Assembly: GCA_020532545.1 (NCBI GenBank)
Contig: JAJBAW010000002.1
Coordinates: 35,143 to 99,142 of the forward strand
Source: Candidatus Cloacimonadota bacterium
Lineage (GTDB): Bacteria > Cloacimonadota > Cloacimonadia > Cloacimonadales > Cloacimonadaceae
Direction: 5' to 3'
Length of the DNA: 64,000 bases
Below the pieces are notes generated by a model. That model saw nothing but the letters and a program-made list of their open reading frames with translations. It ran no database searches and was not told the origin of the DNA. Below are positions 20,961 through 30,900 of this stretch, piece after piece (positions within the stretch are counted from its first letter, which is position 1; the number at the start of each line of letters is the position of its first letter). Both the position numbers and the translations under genes were made by a program.

Positions 20961-21479
20961 TTAGTTAAACAGGTCTGACAAGAAGACTTGGAGACCCACG
21001 CCAAGATGTAAGACAGATTGTTCATTACTTCCAGAGCCGTCTCCGCCGTAGTCGCCAAAGCCCATTTGGTATTTCAGGCCCAGATCGACAAAGACGTTTT
21101 CAGCCAAGGGCATCATATAACCAAGTTTTGGTACAAGGTACATGGATGTTACGGTATTTGAGCCCCAAGCCTGAGACATGTAATCAAGCTCAAGTCCGCC
21201 ATAGAAATTATTGTAGAAATAGCGACCACCGATACCAATACCGAGGTCTGTATCACCATCGTAGCTCATGATGTTAAGATTCATATCTACACTGAGATTA
21301 TCCATCACAAAATAACCGACGATCGGATTGAGGTAAAATACGGTAATGGCATCAGCATCTGAATTTGCTTTTTGAGATTCAAATGCAGCGCTGCCGCCGA
21401 GGTTAATCGTTCCTTGATCGAACGCGAAAGCTGCCACAACGAAGAGCAGCGAGACAAGAATTAATAATCCTTTTTTCAT
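20961..21479 (-). CDS. small outer-membrane beta-barrel protein (paralogue 2)
   Basis: This 172-aa protein has a signal peptide (MKKGLLILVSLLFVVAAFA) and a predicted eight-strand pattern. Strands such as YFYNNFYGGLELDYMSQ and NVFVDLGLKYQMGFGDYGGD are followed by the closing strand LHLGVGLQVFL. It is a paralogue of the gene downstream, with its own ribosome site (TAGGAGA) and terminator, so the two are separate transcription units from one duplication. The predicted location is the outer membrane. No ligand can be named. Confidence 0.75.
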   Translation of the reverse strand: MKKGLLILVSLLFVVAAFAFDQGTINLGGSAAFESQKANSDADAITVFYLNPIVGYFVMDNLSVDMNLNIMSYDGDTDLGIGIGGRYFYNNFYGGLELDYMSQAWGSNTVTSMYLVPKLGYMMPLAENVFVDLGLKYQMGFGDYGGDGSGSNEQSVLHLGVGLQVFLSDLFN

Positions 21480-21784
21480 GGTATTTTCTCCTAAGTTCTA
21501 TTTATATACTTAAGATAATGGATTCTGAGGCCATTGTCAAGATATATTTGTTAAAATGACACAATATCCCAACTTTCAAAATAAGTAAATCTGCTAAAGC
21601 CATGTAATATATGTATGTTATGAATATCATGAAATTATGAGCGTCATACGGGTAAAATAGCTAAGATTCTGTGGATAAAAAAGTTTAGCGTGTGTCTGAA
21701 GGCAAGAACCCCGCAGATTGCTCTCCAAATCGCCCATAATGCCCTGGACACCGGTCTCTTTCCCCTCCAACTTGCCTTTAAGGC

Positions 21785-21834
21785 GTCTTCGACTCGAGAT
21801 GACTCGAAATTCCAAGTCATCTCGAGTCGAAGAC
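21785..21834. repeat. CTCGAG-centred palindrome, copy 1
   Basis: Two perfect 20-bp arms (TTCGACTCGAGATGACT core) surround a 10-base spacer (CGAAATTCCA). Weaker pairing continues outward (GCCTTTAAGG against ATATTAAAAGC). Related copies are at 38921-38952 and 51639-51684. It is intergenic and has no T-run, so a simple terminator is unlikely. Confidence 0.85.
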
Positions 21835-22072
21835 ATATTAAAAGCGTGATCAAGGGGCAGGGATGTTGCGCGGCTGGCCAGAGGCAGGAGATCTGAGCAA
21901 TAAATACGGAGATTCGACACCGGAAGAAACGCGTTTAAACTGGCAAAACAGCTTCTTCAAAAAAGGGAATTGACCGGAAACCTACTCCCAGTGACCTGCA
22001 GCCTTGCCTGTGGCGATAAACGGACAAGTGGCAGAATTTCCACAAGAAAAGCCGTTCTGCCCAAAAAAGGCA

Positions 22073-22101
22073 TTGACAAAATCTTCTCTTTCATTTATGT
22101 A
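22073..22101 (+). promoter_or_regulatory. sigma70-type promoter candidate for hppA
   Basis: TTGACA (22073-22078), a 17-base spacer and TATGTA (22096-22101) give a transcript with a leader of about 55 bases before the hppA ATG. Confidence 0.4.
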
Positions 22102-22164
22102 TGAAAATACGTGGAAGAATTTGTCCCACCTTGACTTAATCCAGCAATATACGTGGAGGTATAT

Positions 22165-24507
22165 ATGCCGTTTATGCCACCGATATGGTATTTGGCCCCT
22201 TTTGGAGCGATCTTGGCGCTTTGTTTTGCTTTTTTCTTTTATAGGAATGTCCGGGCACATGATCCAGGGAATGCCCGTATGCAGGAAATCGCCGGCTATG
22301 TGCGTGAAGGCGCTTATGCTTACCTCTGGCAGCAATACAAAGGTGTAGGGATATTCTTTGCAGTAGCCCTGACTATCTTTTTGTATTTGGCTTATGGTCT
22401 GAAAGTGATGGATCCCATGATCCCCTGGGGCTTTTTCAGTGGAGGATTCATGAGTGCGCTGGCCGGTTTCATCGGCATGAATACAGCCACCATGGCATCC
22501 AGCCGCACTGCCCAGGCCTGTTCCAAAAGCCTGAATAAGGGCCTCAAAGTGGCCTTCAGGGCCGGAGCCGTGATGGGACTCACCGTCGTTGGTCTGGCTT
22601 TGATCGATATGTCCGCCTGGTTTTATATCCTGAACGCCATCGGCTATCCTCTGGAAAAGATCGCCGTGGTGATGCTTTCCTTTGGCATGGGCGCCAGTAC
22701 ACAAGCGCTGTTTGCCCGTCTGGGTGGAGGTATCTATACCAAAGCCGCTGATGTGGGTGCAGATCTGGTGGGCAAAGTGGAAGCAGGTATTCCCGAAGAC
22801 GATCCGCGCAATCCCGCTACCATTGCCGATAACGTTGGCGACAACGTGGGTGACGTAGCTGGTATGGGTGCAGACCTCTATGAATCTTATGCCGGGAGCA
22901 TCCTGGCCACCGCCGCCTTGGGTATGAGTGCGGTCTTGCAAATGTCTGTGCATAGTCCTGCTATGCATGACTATATGTTCAATTTCATCTCGGCCCCTTT
23001 GATCCTGGCCGGAATCGGCGCACTACTCTCCATCTTCGGCATCTTCATCGTCTCCACCAAAGAAAATGCCGGCATGAAAGAGCTGATGCTCGCACTGAAC
23101 AAAAGCGTTTATCTGAGCTCTTTCTTGATCGCAGTGGCTTCCTTCTTTGTCTGCAGAGCCTTGCTGCCCCCGGATATGTATCTGGGCATCTTTATGTCCT
23201 CCGTGGTGGGACTGGTGGCCGGAATTTTGATCGGCCATACCACCGAACTTTGGACTTCGCATTCCTATTCCGCCACGCGCAATATAGTGAAACAAGGTGA
23301 ATATGGCTCTGCCACCGTGATCCTGGAAGGGATCAGTGTGGGTATGCTTTCCACGGCCATGCCGGTGCTCATCATTGCTACTTCCATCATCACTGCCTTT
23401 GTGCTTTCCGGTGGATTTCAACACGTGGAATTGGGACTATACGGCATCGGTTTTGGCGCGGTGGGCATGCTGGCCACTTTGGGTGTAACCCTGGCTATGG
23501 ATGCCTTTGGCCCCATTGCCGATAACGCTGGTGGCAACGCTCAGATGTCCTATCTACCCAAAGAAGTGCGCGAACGCACAGACACCCTGGATGCCGTGGG
23601 AAATACCACTGCGGCGATCGGAAAAGGCTTTGCCATCGGCTCTGCTGCACTTACTGCCATGGCGCTTTTGGCTGCCTATCTGGAAAAAGTGCGGGATGGA
23701 CTGATCATGCTGGATCACAAACTCGGCATCGTGGCCACCCTGGATATCAACTATGGTACAGTCAGCGAAACAGTGGAAGTCTCCAAGGCCAGCCTCGGCC
23801 AGTTTATATCCTATTACCAGGTTAATCCGCTCAACCCCAAATTTTTACTCGGCATCTTCATCGGTGCCATGGTGGTCTATGTCTTCTCGGCACTCACCAT
23901 CAAGGCTGTGGGTAAAGCAGCCGGACTCATGGTAAAAGAGGTGCGCAGGCAATTTACCACCATGCCAGGCATCCTGCAAGGCATCACCAAGCCGGATTAT
24001 GCCCGCTGCGTGAAGATCTCCACTGTGGGAGCCCAACAGCAGATGATTCTGCCTTCCATCATCGGCATCCTGACCCCCGTGATAGTAGGTCTCGTCTTTG
24101 GCGTGGCCGGAGTATTGGGCCTCTTGATTGGCGGCCTCACCACCGGTTTTGTAACTGCCGTGTTTATGAACAATGCTGGCGGCGCTTGGGATAATGCCAA
24201 GAAATATGTAGAGACAGGCGAAGCCGGAGGCCCCGGTTCTGCCGTGCACAAAGCCACCATCGTGGGCGATACGGTAGGCGATCCTTTCAAAGATACAGCC
24301 GGGCCCTGCATCAATATTCTGATCAAACTGATGAGCATGGTCTCCATCGTCTTTGGCGGCTTTATAGTGGCATACTCACCCAGGATTGAAGCGCTGTACA
24401 CGCCCAAACCTCCGGTGATCGCAGAAGTGCAGGTGATAGAGCAAAGTCCTGTGGAAGATGGTGTAGAGATCATCGAAACTGAGGATAGTATAATAATCGT
24501 AAAATAA
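22165..24507 (+). CDS. hppA: membrane-bound ion-translocating pyrophosphatase
   Basis: This 780-aa integral membrane protein has about sixteen helices and couples PPi hydrolysis to ion pumping. The ATG at 22165 is seven bases after GGAGG; an upstream GTG at 22153 overlaps that site and is rejected. The signature DVGADLVGKVEAGIPEDDPRN is present (the PPi/Mg site), as are NVGDNVGDVAGMGADLYESY and GDTVGDPFKDTAGP. In GNTTAAIGKGF the residue that is Lys in K+-independent enzymes is Ala. This is the mark of K+-dependent enzymes, many of which pump Na+. A ~40-residue hydrophilic tail rich in V, E and I (IAEVQVIEQSPVEDGVEI) is an extension. A strong terminator follows. Confidence 0.95.
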   Translation: MPFMPPIWYLAPFGAILALCFAFFFYRNVRAHDPGNARMQEIAGYVREGAYAYLWQQYKGVGIFFAVALTIFLYLAYGLKVMDPMIPWGFFSGGFMSALAGFIGMNTATMASSRTAQACSKSLNKGLKVAFRAGAVMGLTVVGLALIDMSAWFYILNAIGYPLEKIAVVMLSFGMGASTQALFARLGGGIYTKAADVGADLVGKVEAGIPEDDPRNPATIADNVGDNVGDVAGMGADLYESYAGSILATAALGMSAVLQMSVHSPAMHDYMFNFISAPLILAGIGALLSIFGIFIVSTKENAGMKELMLALNKSVYLSSFLIAVASFFVCRALLPPDMYLGIFMSSVVGLVAGILIGHTTELWTSHSYSATRNIVKQGEYGSATVILEGISVGMLSTAMPVLIIATSIITAFVLSGGFQHVELGLYGIGFGAVGMLATLGVTLAMDAFGPIADNAGGNAQMSYLPKEVRERTDTLDAVGNTTAAIGKGFAIGSAALTAMALLAAYLEKVRDGLIMLDHKLGIVATLDINYGTVSETVEVSKASLGQFISYYQVNPLNPKFLLGIFIGAMVVYVFSALTIKAVGKAAGLMVKEVRRQFTTMPGILQGITKPDYARCVKISTVGAQQQMILPSIIGILTPVIVGLVFGVAGVLGLLIGGLTTGFVTAVFMNNAGGAWDNAKKYVETGEAGGPGSAVHKATIVGDTVGDPFKDTAGPCINILIKLMSMVSIVFGGFIVAYSPRIEALYTPKPPVIAEVQVIEQSPVEDGVEIIETEDSIIIVK

Positions 24508-24530
24508 TCATTTAGACTGATATATCATTA

Positions 24531-24562
24531 AGACCCGGATCAGCAGTCCGGGTCTTTCTTTT
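24531..24562 (+). terminator. Rho-independent terminator of hppA
   Basis: AGACCCGGA and TCCGGGTCT pair around a six-base loop, followed by TTCTTTT. Confidence 0.9.
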
Positions 24563-24568
24563 GCTGGA

Positions 24569-24589
24569 TTCGATACGTCTCGTGTCGAA
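24569..24589. repeat. TTCGA-type palindrome
   Basis: TTCGATACG TCT CGTGTCGAA, 8 of 9 paired. It shares the TTCGA end of the CTCGAG-centred family and may be a reduced relative. Confidence 0.4.
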
Positions 24590-24672
24590 CAAGGCTGGAG
24601 GCCTTGATAACAGGGGAGTAGGCCACAAAAGAAGAGAGCGGGTCTGACAGCAAGGGAATAAGGCTGAAAAGT

Positions 24673-24708
24673 GAGCACGTACCGTGCTCTTGCAGACGGG
24701 ACGTCTGC
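24673..24708. repeat. two adjacent perfect mini-palindromes
   Basis: GAGCACG TAC CGTGCTC, then two bases, then GCAGACG GGA CGTCTGC. Each has 7-bp perfect arms and a 3-base loop. They resemble REP-type units that share a plan but not a sequence. Confidence 0.65.
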
Positions 24709-24818
24709 AATCCAGCAGACTGCTCGTTTCTGCTTGGGAAGGCTGAAGGACAAAACAAAAAGCACCTTAAAATCAAGCTCTGATAAAACGTGGAAAGTAA
24801 AGCGTGGTAAGAGGTTTT

Positions 24819-24845
24819 GTAGGCGGAACGGGAATCCGCCACTAC
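24819..24845. repeat. GTAG-bounded mini-palindrome
   Basis: GTAGGCGGA ACGGGAA TCCGCCACTAC: GGCGGA pairs with TCCGCC and the ends GTAG and CTAC pair too. The plan is the same as the units at 49640-49750. Confidence 0.6.
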
Positions 24846-25033
24846 GGGGAACCCTCTCTCTAAACTAGGGGATTTTTAATATGGAGGAAAGCCTGTGGAT
24901 TTTTGCACTTGACAAATCTTGCAAGCAAGCATAATTGGGAGATCTTGGGATTGATGCTGTGCGCCTTAAGAGCAATTGAGCTACTGGGCAGGGCATCATG
25001 AAGAGGAAATATCACAATAAAGAAGGAACGAAT

Positions 25034-25606
25034 ATGAAACGGATGATCTTATTAGTAATTGCAATGATTATGGTGGCCTGCGTAGCTTATGCACAGCCAA
25101 TTTACGGGCTAAAGGCCGGATTGAACTATGCGAATATAGACGAAGGGAACTTGGATTCCAAGCTGGCTTTCCATGCCGGTGGCTTTATGCAATACACGGT
25201 TGATCAATTCTATCTTGTTCAGCTAGAACTGCTTTACAGCAGGAAGGGAGCCGAGAAAACAATTGACTACACATACGATTATCTGGATTTGTCCCTGCAA
25301 GCGAAATACAGCTATGCTATGGACACAGTGAAAATCCAACCCTATATTGGTGGGGAAGCTGGATATTTATTGGCTGCAAATGTGGAATTGGACAGCTCTG
25401 ATAGATCGATAGAACTTGATGTGAAAGATGATGCCAATTCAGTAGTCTGGGGCTTAGTTTTTGGCACTGATGTGGTTCTGGCAGAGCATTTTGTCTTGGG
25501 AGTCCGCTATGATCTTGGCCTTACCAACATAATGAAGGACGTAGAAGATCACGAAGTTGAAGGCAAATTCCGCACCTGGATGTTTAGCCTGGGATACCAA
25601 TTCTAA
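25034..25606 (+). CDS. outer-membrane beta-barrel (porin-like, OmpA-barrel type)
   Basis: I take the ATG at 25034, after AAGGA, because it gives an immediate signal peptide (MKRMILLVIAMIMVACVAYAQ); the ATG at 24998 would add 12 residues before it. The 190-aa product has the pattern of an outer-membrane barrel of the OMP_b-brl_2 kind. It opens with GLKAGLNYANI and continues with FYLVQLELLYSRKGAE and PYIGGEAGYLLAA. It closes with an aromatic strand (WMFSLGYQF). It has its own terminator and probably its own promoter. The function is unknown. Confidence 0.82.
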   Translation: MKRMILLVIAMIMVACVAYAQPIYGLKAGLNYANIDEGNLDSKLAFHAGGFMQYTVDQFYLVQLELLYSRKGAEKTIDYTYDYLDLSLQAKYSYAMDTVKIQPYIGGEAGYLLAANVELDSSDRSIELDVKDDANSVVWGLVFGTDVVLAEHFVLGVRYDLGLTNIMKDVEDHEVEGKFRTWMFSLGYQF

Positions 25607-25628
25607 AAGCTTTTGCTTGATTATTCAG

Positions 25629-25661
25629 AACCGCAGGTTGTTTGCAACCTGCGGTTTTCTT
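25629..25661 (+). terminator. Rho-independent terminator
   Basis: AACCGCAGGTTG TTTG CAACCTGCGGTT followed by TTCTTT, after the barrel gene. Confidence 0.9.
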
Positions 25662-25800
25662 TGTGATGGAGGGTTTAGTGAGGTGTATTGCAGGCTCGGT
25701 AAGCACTACGGGAAAACCTTCTAAACTCTCTCAACCCTCTAAACCTCCTAAACCTAAAACTTCGATTGACAAATCTCCCTTACCAAAAGAGCTTGCTCTT

Positions 25801-26856
25801 ATGAATGAGATTATCCGCAAACCTACCCGTCCTATGCACTTGGGTGAAGTCCAGATCGGTGGCACTGCCCCCGTATCCATCCAAAGTATGCTTTCTGTGA
25901 AGACCAGCGATCTGCCCAGGGCCTCTCAGCAGATCCGGCAGCTCGTCTCCGCAGGCTGTGAGATTATCCGCTTTTCGGTGATGGATCTCGAAGATGCACA
26001 GGCGATTAAGCCTTTGAAAGAGATCGCCGGCGTCCCCTTGGTGGCAGACATCCATTTTGATCACAAGCTGGCCATTGCCGCCATCGAAAACGGCATTGAT
26101 GGCCTACGGATCAACCCCGGCAATATCGGCTCCAAACAAGGTGTAGCCAGCCTGGTCTCTGCCGCCAAAGAGCGCATGATCCCCATCCGCATCGGAGTCA
26201 ATAGCGGCTCGCTGCCCAAAGACCTTCTGGCGAAATACGGACACGGACAGCAGGCTATGGTGGAAGCGGCGCTTTCTCATGTCAAGATTCTGGAGGACCT
26301 GGGCTATTATGAGATCAAGATTTCGGCCAAAGCCTCCAATGTCCCGCTCATGTTAGCCTGTTACAGAGAGCTTTCCCGCCGCTGCCAATACCCCTTGCAT
26401 CTGGGCGTCACCGAAGCTGGCACCCTGCTCTCGGGCAGCATCAAAAGCGCCATCGGCCTGGGCATCCTCCTGGAAGAAGGCATCGGCGATACCATCCGCG
26501 TCTCGCTGACAGATGATCCCGTCAAAGAGGTCTATGTAGCCCGCCAAATCCTGGTGGATCTGGGCCTGCGGAAAGGGCTGAACATCGTGTCTTGCCCCAC
26601 CTGCGGACGCACCCGCATCGATCTCATTTCGCTGGCAAAACAGGTGGATGAGGCGCTGCAAGAATTTGCCAACAGGGAACTTACCATCGCTGTGATGGGT
26701 TGCGTTGTAAATGGCCCGGGTGAAGCCAGAGAAGCGGATTTTGGCATCGCCGGCGGCAACAAAGAAGGACTGCTCTTTGCCAAAGGCGAGATCGTAGCCA
26801 AACTGCCGGAAGCAGAGCTGCTCCCCGCTCTGATCAAGCTGATCCGCGAAGCCTGA
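25801..26856 (+). CDS. ispG: (E)-4-hydroxy-3-methylbut-2-enyl-diphosphate synthase
   Basis: This [4Fe-4S] enzyme of the methylerythritol-phosphate pathway converts MEcPP to HMBPP. With the start at the ATG at 25801 the protein has 351 residues, the usual size, beginning MNEIIRKPTRPMHLGEVQIGG. The frame extends to 25642, but that part overlaps the previous terminator and codes for a P/K/S-rich stretch unlike the family. Cluster ligands are visible: SCPTCGRTRID gives two cysteines, and AVMGCVVNGPGEAREAD gives the third Cys plus the Glu ligand. The barrel motif VADIHFDHKLA is intact. The chromate-type transporter genes follow four bases after the stop. Confidence 0.95.
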   Translation: MNEIIRKPTRPMHLGEVQIGGTAPVSIQSMLSVKTSDLPRASQQIRQLVSAGCEIIRFSVMDLEDAQAIKPLKEIAGVPLVADIHFDHKLAIAAIENGIDGLRINPGNIGSKQGVASLVSAAKERMIPIRIGVNSGSLPKDLLAKYGHGQQAMVEAALSHVKILEDLGYYEIKISAKASNVPLMLACYRELSRRCQYPLHLGVTEAGTLLSGSIKSAIGLGILLEEGIGDTIRVSLTDDPVKEVYVARQILVDLGLRKGLNIVSCPTCGRTRIDLISLAKQVDEALQEFANRELTIAVMGCVVNGPGEAREADFGIAGGNKEGLLFAKGEIVAKLPEAELLPALIKLIREA

Positions 26857-26860
26857 AGCT

Positions 26861-27382
26861 ATGCTACTCAAGATATTCCTCACTTTCCTGAAGATCGGAG
26901 CCTTCACCATCGGAGGCGGTTATGCCATGATTCCGATGATCAAACGTGAGGTCTGTGAACGCCAGGGCTGGATCAGCGAAGAGGAATTTCTGGATGGCAT
27001 CGCTGCTGCCCAGACCTGTCCCGGACCTATTGCCGTGAATATCAGCATCTATGCCGGATATCATGTGCGCGGCAAGATCGGCATGCTGGTAGCGGTTTTG
27101 GGCACGATCCTGCCTTCCACAATCTCGATATTGGCCATCGCTATGCTCTTTCAGCGTTATGCAGAGCAAGCGCTGGTGCAACGGGCTTTCACAGCGCTCA
27201 AGCCTGCCGTGGTCGCCCTCATCGCCGTCCCCTTGATCAACATGGCCCAAAAGAGCGGCATGACTCTGAAAAACGCCTGGTTCCCGCTCGCCATCGCCAT
27301 CCTGGTGGGGCTGCTGCATATCACCCCCGTCTATCTGATCCTGATCACCATCCTCTATGCCATCTGGGAATCGCGCCGATGA
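26861..27382 (+). CDS. chromate-type transporter, N-terminal half (short-chain ChrA)
   Basis: This 173-aa membrane protein of the CHR family is one half-size unit. The family motifs FLKIGAFTIGGGYAMIPMI and TCPGPIAVNISIYAGYHV are present. Short-chain CHR proteins work as pairs of homologous halves with opposite topology. It overlaps the second half (27379) by an ATGA junction. The family exports chromate or transports sulfate-like anions; the true substrate in an anaerobe may be different. No regulator is next to it. Confidence 0.9.
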   Translation: MLLKIFLTFLKIGAFTIGGGYAMIPMIKREVCERQGWISEEEFLDGIAAAQTCPGPIAVNISIYAGYHVRGKIGMLVAVLGTILPSTISILAIAMLFQRYAEQALVQRAFTALKPAVVALIAVPLINMAQKSGMTLKNAWFPLAIAILVGLLHITPVYLILITILYAIWESRR

Positions 27383-27903
27383 TCTATCTCAATATGATCT
27401 TCACCTTCTTCAAGATCGGGCTTTTCAGCTTTGGCGGCGGCTATGCTATTCTGGCGATGATCCAGCAGGAAGTTGTGCTCAAAAACGCCTGGATTACGGA
27501 AGCGGAATTCGTGGAGATTGTAGCTATTTCACAGATGACGCCCGGGCCAATAGCCATCAACGCCGCTACCTTCATCGGTTATAAAAAAGCCGGTATCGGA
27601 GGCTCTCTGCTCTGCACCTTGGGTGTGATTCTACCCTCTCTTTTGATCATGTTTGCCATCACGGTGAGCTACCTGAAGCTGAAGAAATTGCCGTGGTTTC
27701 AGCAGATCTTCAAACGCCTGAGACTGCTGTCCGTAGGGCTGATCGCTGCGGCTTTGGTCATGATTTTGGGACATGCTGTCAAGGATTGGTACTCGGTAGG
27801 CATCTTCGTTTCCTGCTTTTTGGCAACCTGGATCTTCAAGCTCAGCCCTTTTATGATGCTGATCGTCGCGGCCATCTTTGGCATGGTATTTGGCATAGTC
27901 TAA
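27379..27903 (+). CDS. chromate-type transporter, C-terminal half (short-chain ChrA)
   Basis: This 174-aa partner of the preceding gene has the same family motifs (FFKIGLFSFGGGYAILAMI, QMTPGPIAINAATFIGYK) and about five or six membrane helices. The two-gene arrangement with a four-base overlap is typical of short-chain CHR pairs. It ends close to the convergent 27957 gene, and the hairpin at 27906-27931 separates the two. Confidence 0.9.
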   Translation: MIYLNMIFTFFKIGLFSFGGGYAILAMIQQEVVLKNAWITEAEFVEIVAISQMTPGPIAINAATFIGYKKAGIGGSLLCTLGVILPSLLIMFAITVSYLKLKKLPWFQQIFKRLRLLSVGLIAAALVMILGHAVKDWYSVGIFVSCFLATWIFKLSPFMMLIVAAIFGMVFGIV

Positions 27904-27905
27904 AA

Positions 27906-27931
27906 GGAGGGCCCGGAAATCCAGGCCCTCC
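27906..27931 (-). terminator. hairpin terminator between convergent genes
   Basis: GGAGGGCCCGG and CCAGGCCCTCC pair with one mismatch. On the minus strand it is followed by TTTTA. It mirrors the hairpin at 33176-33201 behind the paralogue. Confidence 0.65.
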
Positions 27932-27956
27932 ACTTACTAAGGATCTATCTTCTGGT

Positions 27957-30900
27957 TTAGGGCGCCACCACCGCTACCTTATAGAAGGCGCGGGGGCTTG
28001 TAGAAGCTCCCACCCAGTACATGTTATTGGTGCTGGCTTTCAGGGTGAAGGTTCCATCCGGCGTATCACTGGAATAGATCTTGAACTGGGTGTAGGCCCC
28101 GGCATAGGTCCACCAAAGCCGGATGCTATTGGGCGCCTGTGTTTCGATATGAAGATCCGTGATGGTTGGCACAGTTCCGGTACCCCAGGATATCCTGTTA
28201 TAGGTATCCATTTCATAGGCAGCACCGCTAAAATCACCACTGAAGTTCGTCAGGGTCACCGTTCCTTGATCCAAAGTCTTGTTCACATTGGCGGATCCGT
28301 AGAGACCTACATATGGGAAGGAGGCATGGTCGATGACGACATTTTGGGCATTGTTTATGGTTAGCAGTTTACTGGCATAGGCCAAATTGCGGAATGTGCA
28401 ATAGTTGAAAGAGCGGATAGGATCCACCAGTGCTCCGTCTTTGACGTTCACTCCATTACTGCTCATATATTCGAATCTGGTATACTCTGCGCTGATGGTG
28501 CCTCCGCTTTCCACGTTGAATCCATAGCTGCCGTCTATTCCTCTGCGGGTCAGCAGAATTTCCCCAAGCTCTGTGCCAGTTGCATAAAATAGCCCGCCAC
28601 TGTAGATGGAGATGTTTTTGCCACCGTCTATTCTCAGCGCCGAATTCGAGGAAAGATAGAGGCTGCCATGGACAGCGATGTTGCCACCTGCCGTCACAGA
28701 GTGACCATCGGTGTACAAGACTCCGTAGGTGATGGTGAAATTGCCGGAGATATAGATGTCATCCTGCAGATAGACCGTGTCTGTATTGTTATCTTTCTGG
28801 ATATAGTAATTCGTCAGGTAGTTGCTAGCCGTTACCTGGAGGGTAGGGGCACCCGTACCGATCTGGTACAATCCTCCGTTGGTGCCGGTAGGCTGGTAAG
28901 CTCCTGCGCTAGTTACAGAGAATCCTCTTCCCACCATGATGAAAGCATCGTGGAATACCCTGGTGGCATGAGACAGGATGGTTAGCGATTTATTGGTGAT
29001 CTCAAAGGTGCCGGCAGTGATGTTTACCGCTCCGGAAAGGTACACCACATAAGGCGCTGCCCAGGGTGCATCGTTTGTGAATGCACCTTGATTCACACTC
29101 AGAGATCCGGTGGGGTAAGTATTGAATACACCATGCACGATGGCGGTTCCGGGTCCGGTAACCAGGCTGCCATGCAGCTCAAGATTGCCATCTATGGTGA
29201 TGGTGCCGCCATCTCCCACATTGAGGATCCCGGTTTCGTTGATGGTGAGAAGGCCTGATACCTCGCATTCGCCTTCGTTCAGATTCAGGGTATTTTCAGC
29301 ATAAACCGTAAGATTCCCGTTCACCAGCAAGACGCTGCCATCCATGCCATAGAGATAGTCCGTCTCCGGGTATTCATCGGTGCCGTGGATCTCCAGATTG
29401 CCGAATTGTGCGGTGGTGGTATTATTGGTCAGATCACCACCATAATAGTTGGAAATGCTGGTGGTGCTACCCGTGAGATCGACATCGCTGCCAAAATCAA
29501 AAAGCCAGTTTCCTCTGCAATAGATGGTCCCGGCACTCACATTGGAGCTGGATGTATTCATCCAATTTACATCATCATCGATATCCAGCACTCCGGCAGT
29601 GATCATTTTCACGTTCCCCCAGATATCCAGGTCATTATAGACGGTGATGGTCTTTGAGTTCACATCGAAGGTCCCGCTCTGGATGATCAGGCTTCCATTG
29701 ATCTGCAGATTGCTAATGGCCGTGATGGAGTTATCTCTCAGATCCCGTGTCCAGGTCCGGTCTCGGTAGCTGATGATCTGTGGTTCCTGCTGTCCTTTTG
29801 CGGCTGGCAGGCCTTCCTTTTCGATAGAAAGATTATAGAATCTGGAGGCGGTTCCCAAGACCACTGAGTTCGCTCCCGGGCCGAAGAGGGCGACTGTCCC
29901 GGAACCAAAGACAAGGCCTCCGCGGTAGTCGGAGAAGGAGCCCTTGGCATGAATGGTGCCACCGGTCACAGCAAGGGTGAGATCAAAGGGACGATTGGCA
30001 AAGTAGAGGCCGCCATTGTGGAACCAGACATCTCCACCGCTCATGGTGATCCCCGCCACAGCAGAATAGGCCACATAGGAATCGCCTATACCGCCATAGA
30101 CGTTGATGGTGCCGCCATTGTTCAGATAGAAGTGGCCATTGAGATCGGTCCATTGAGCGGAATCCTGGGTGAGATTGATGATGCCATTGGGATTCACGTA
30201 GAAGTTCCCCCAGATCCCGTCTTGAGAGAGATCAAGGGCGGTGAAGGTACCACTCAGCACATCCACCGCTCCGGCTGTCCAGGTATAGCTATTGCAAGTC
30301 ACAGTTGTGTAGGTGCCGCTTACCCTCAAAGCACCGCCACTTTTGTTTATAACCAGGTTGTTGAAGGTCTCAGAGTTATCAAAATACTGATGTGCTGATC
30401 CATTCAAGATCACGGTTCCAGTGCCTTCTACAAAGGCTGCGGGGCCCACATAGTTTCTCCAGTTTCCACCCATTTTCAAGGTCTTTGAGCCGGAATTGAG
30501 CGTCCCGGAATTGATGTAGAGGTTGCCCAGGACCTCGGCATCTGCGGATAGGGTCACGGTGCCGGCGGTTTTGTTTATTTTGAGATCGTTCAGATAGTTG
30601 CCACTGTCCTGGAAATTAAGCACAGCAGCGCTGCTACCCTCAAAACTCAGGGTTCCGCTGCCGAATGTGACCAGGCCTCCGGTATAGGAATTGAGGCTGC
30701 CCTTCAGAATTGTGGCTCCCGTATAGTAGTGGACGCTGGTGCTGCCGTCATAAGTCCAGAAACCGCCATTTATCGTGAGCGGCTCAGTATTCTGACTGCT
30801 GAAGCCGAAGGTGGAGCCGGTTTTGTTGGAGCGCAGATTATTAATTGAGGTCGTGTCAAAGCAGCGGATGTAGGAAGGGCTGGTTCCGTAAAATTCCAGA

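Larger units (their letters stand above)
21480..22164. other. intergenic region between barrel gene and hppA
   Basis: This 685-bp divergent spacer contains one perfect CTCGAG-centred palindrome (21785-21834) and the hppA promoter candidate (22073-22101). I see no gene; short frames here overlap the palindrome. Confidence 0.7.
24508..25033. other. intergenic region between hppA and a barrel gene, rich in small palindromes
   Basis: It holds the hppA terminator, four short palindromes (24569-24589, 24673-24689, 24692-24708, 24819-24845), and a TTGACA at 24909 with CATAAT at 24930 as a weak promoter candidate. I see no gene. Confidence 0.65.

Noticed and set aside
21785..21834. Rho-independent terminator
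   Set aside because: The stem is strong, but there is no T-run on either strand, and it is far from the ends of genes. The presence of relatives elsewhere fits a repeat family better.
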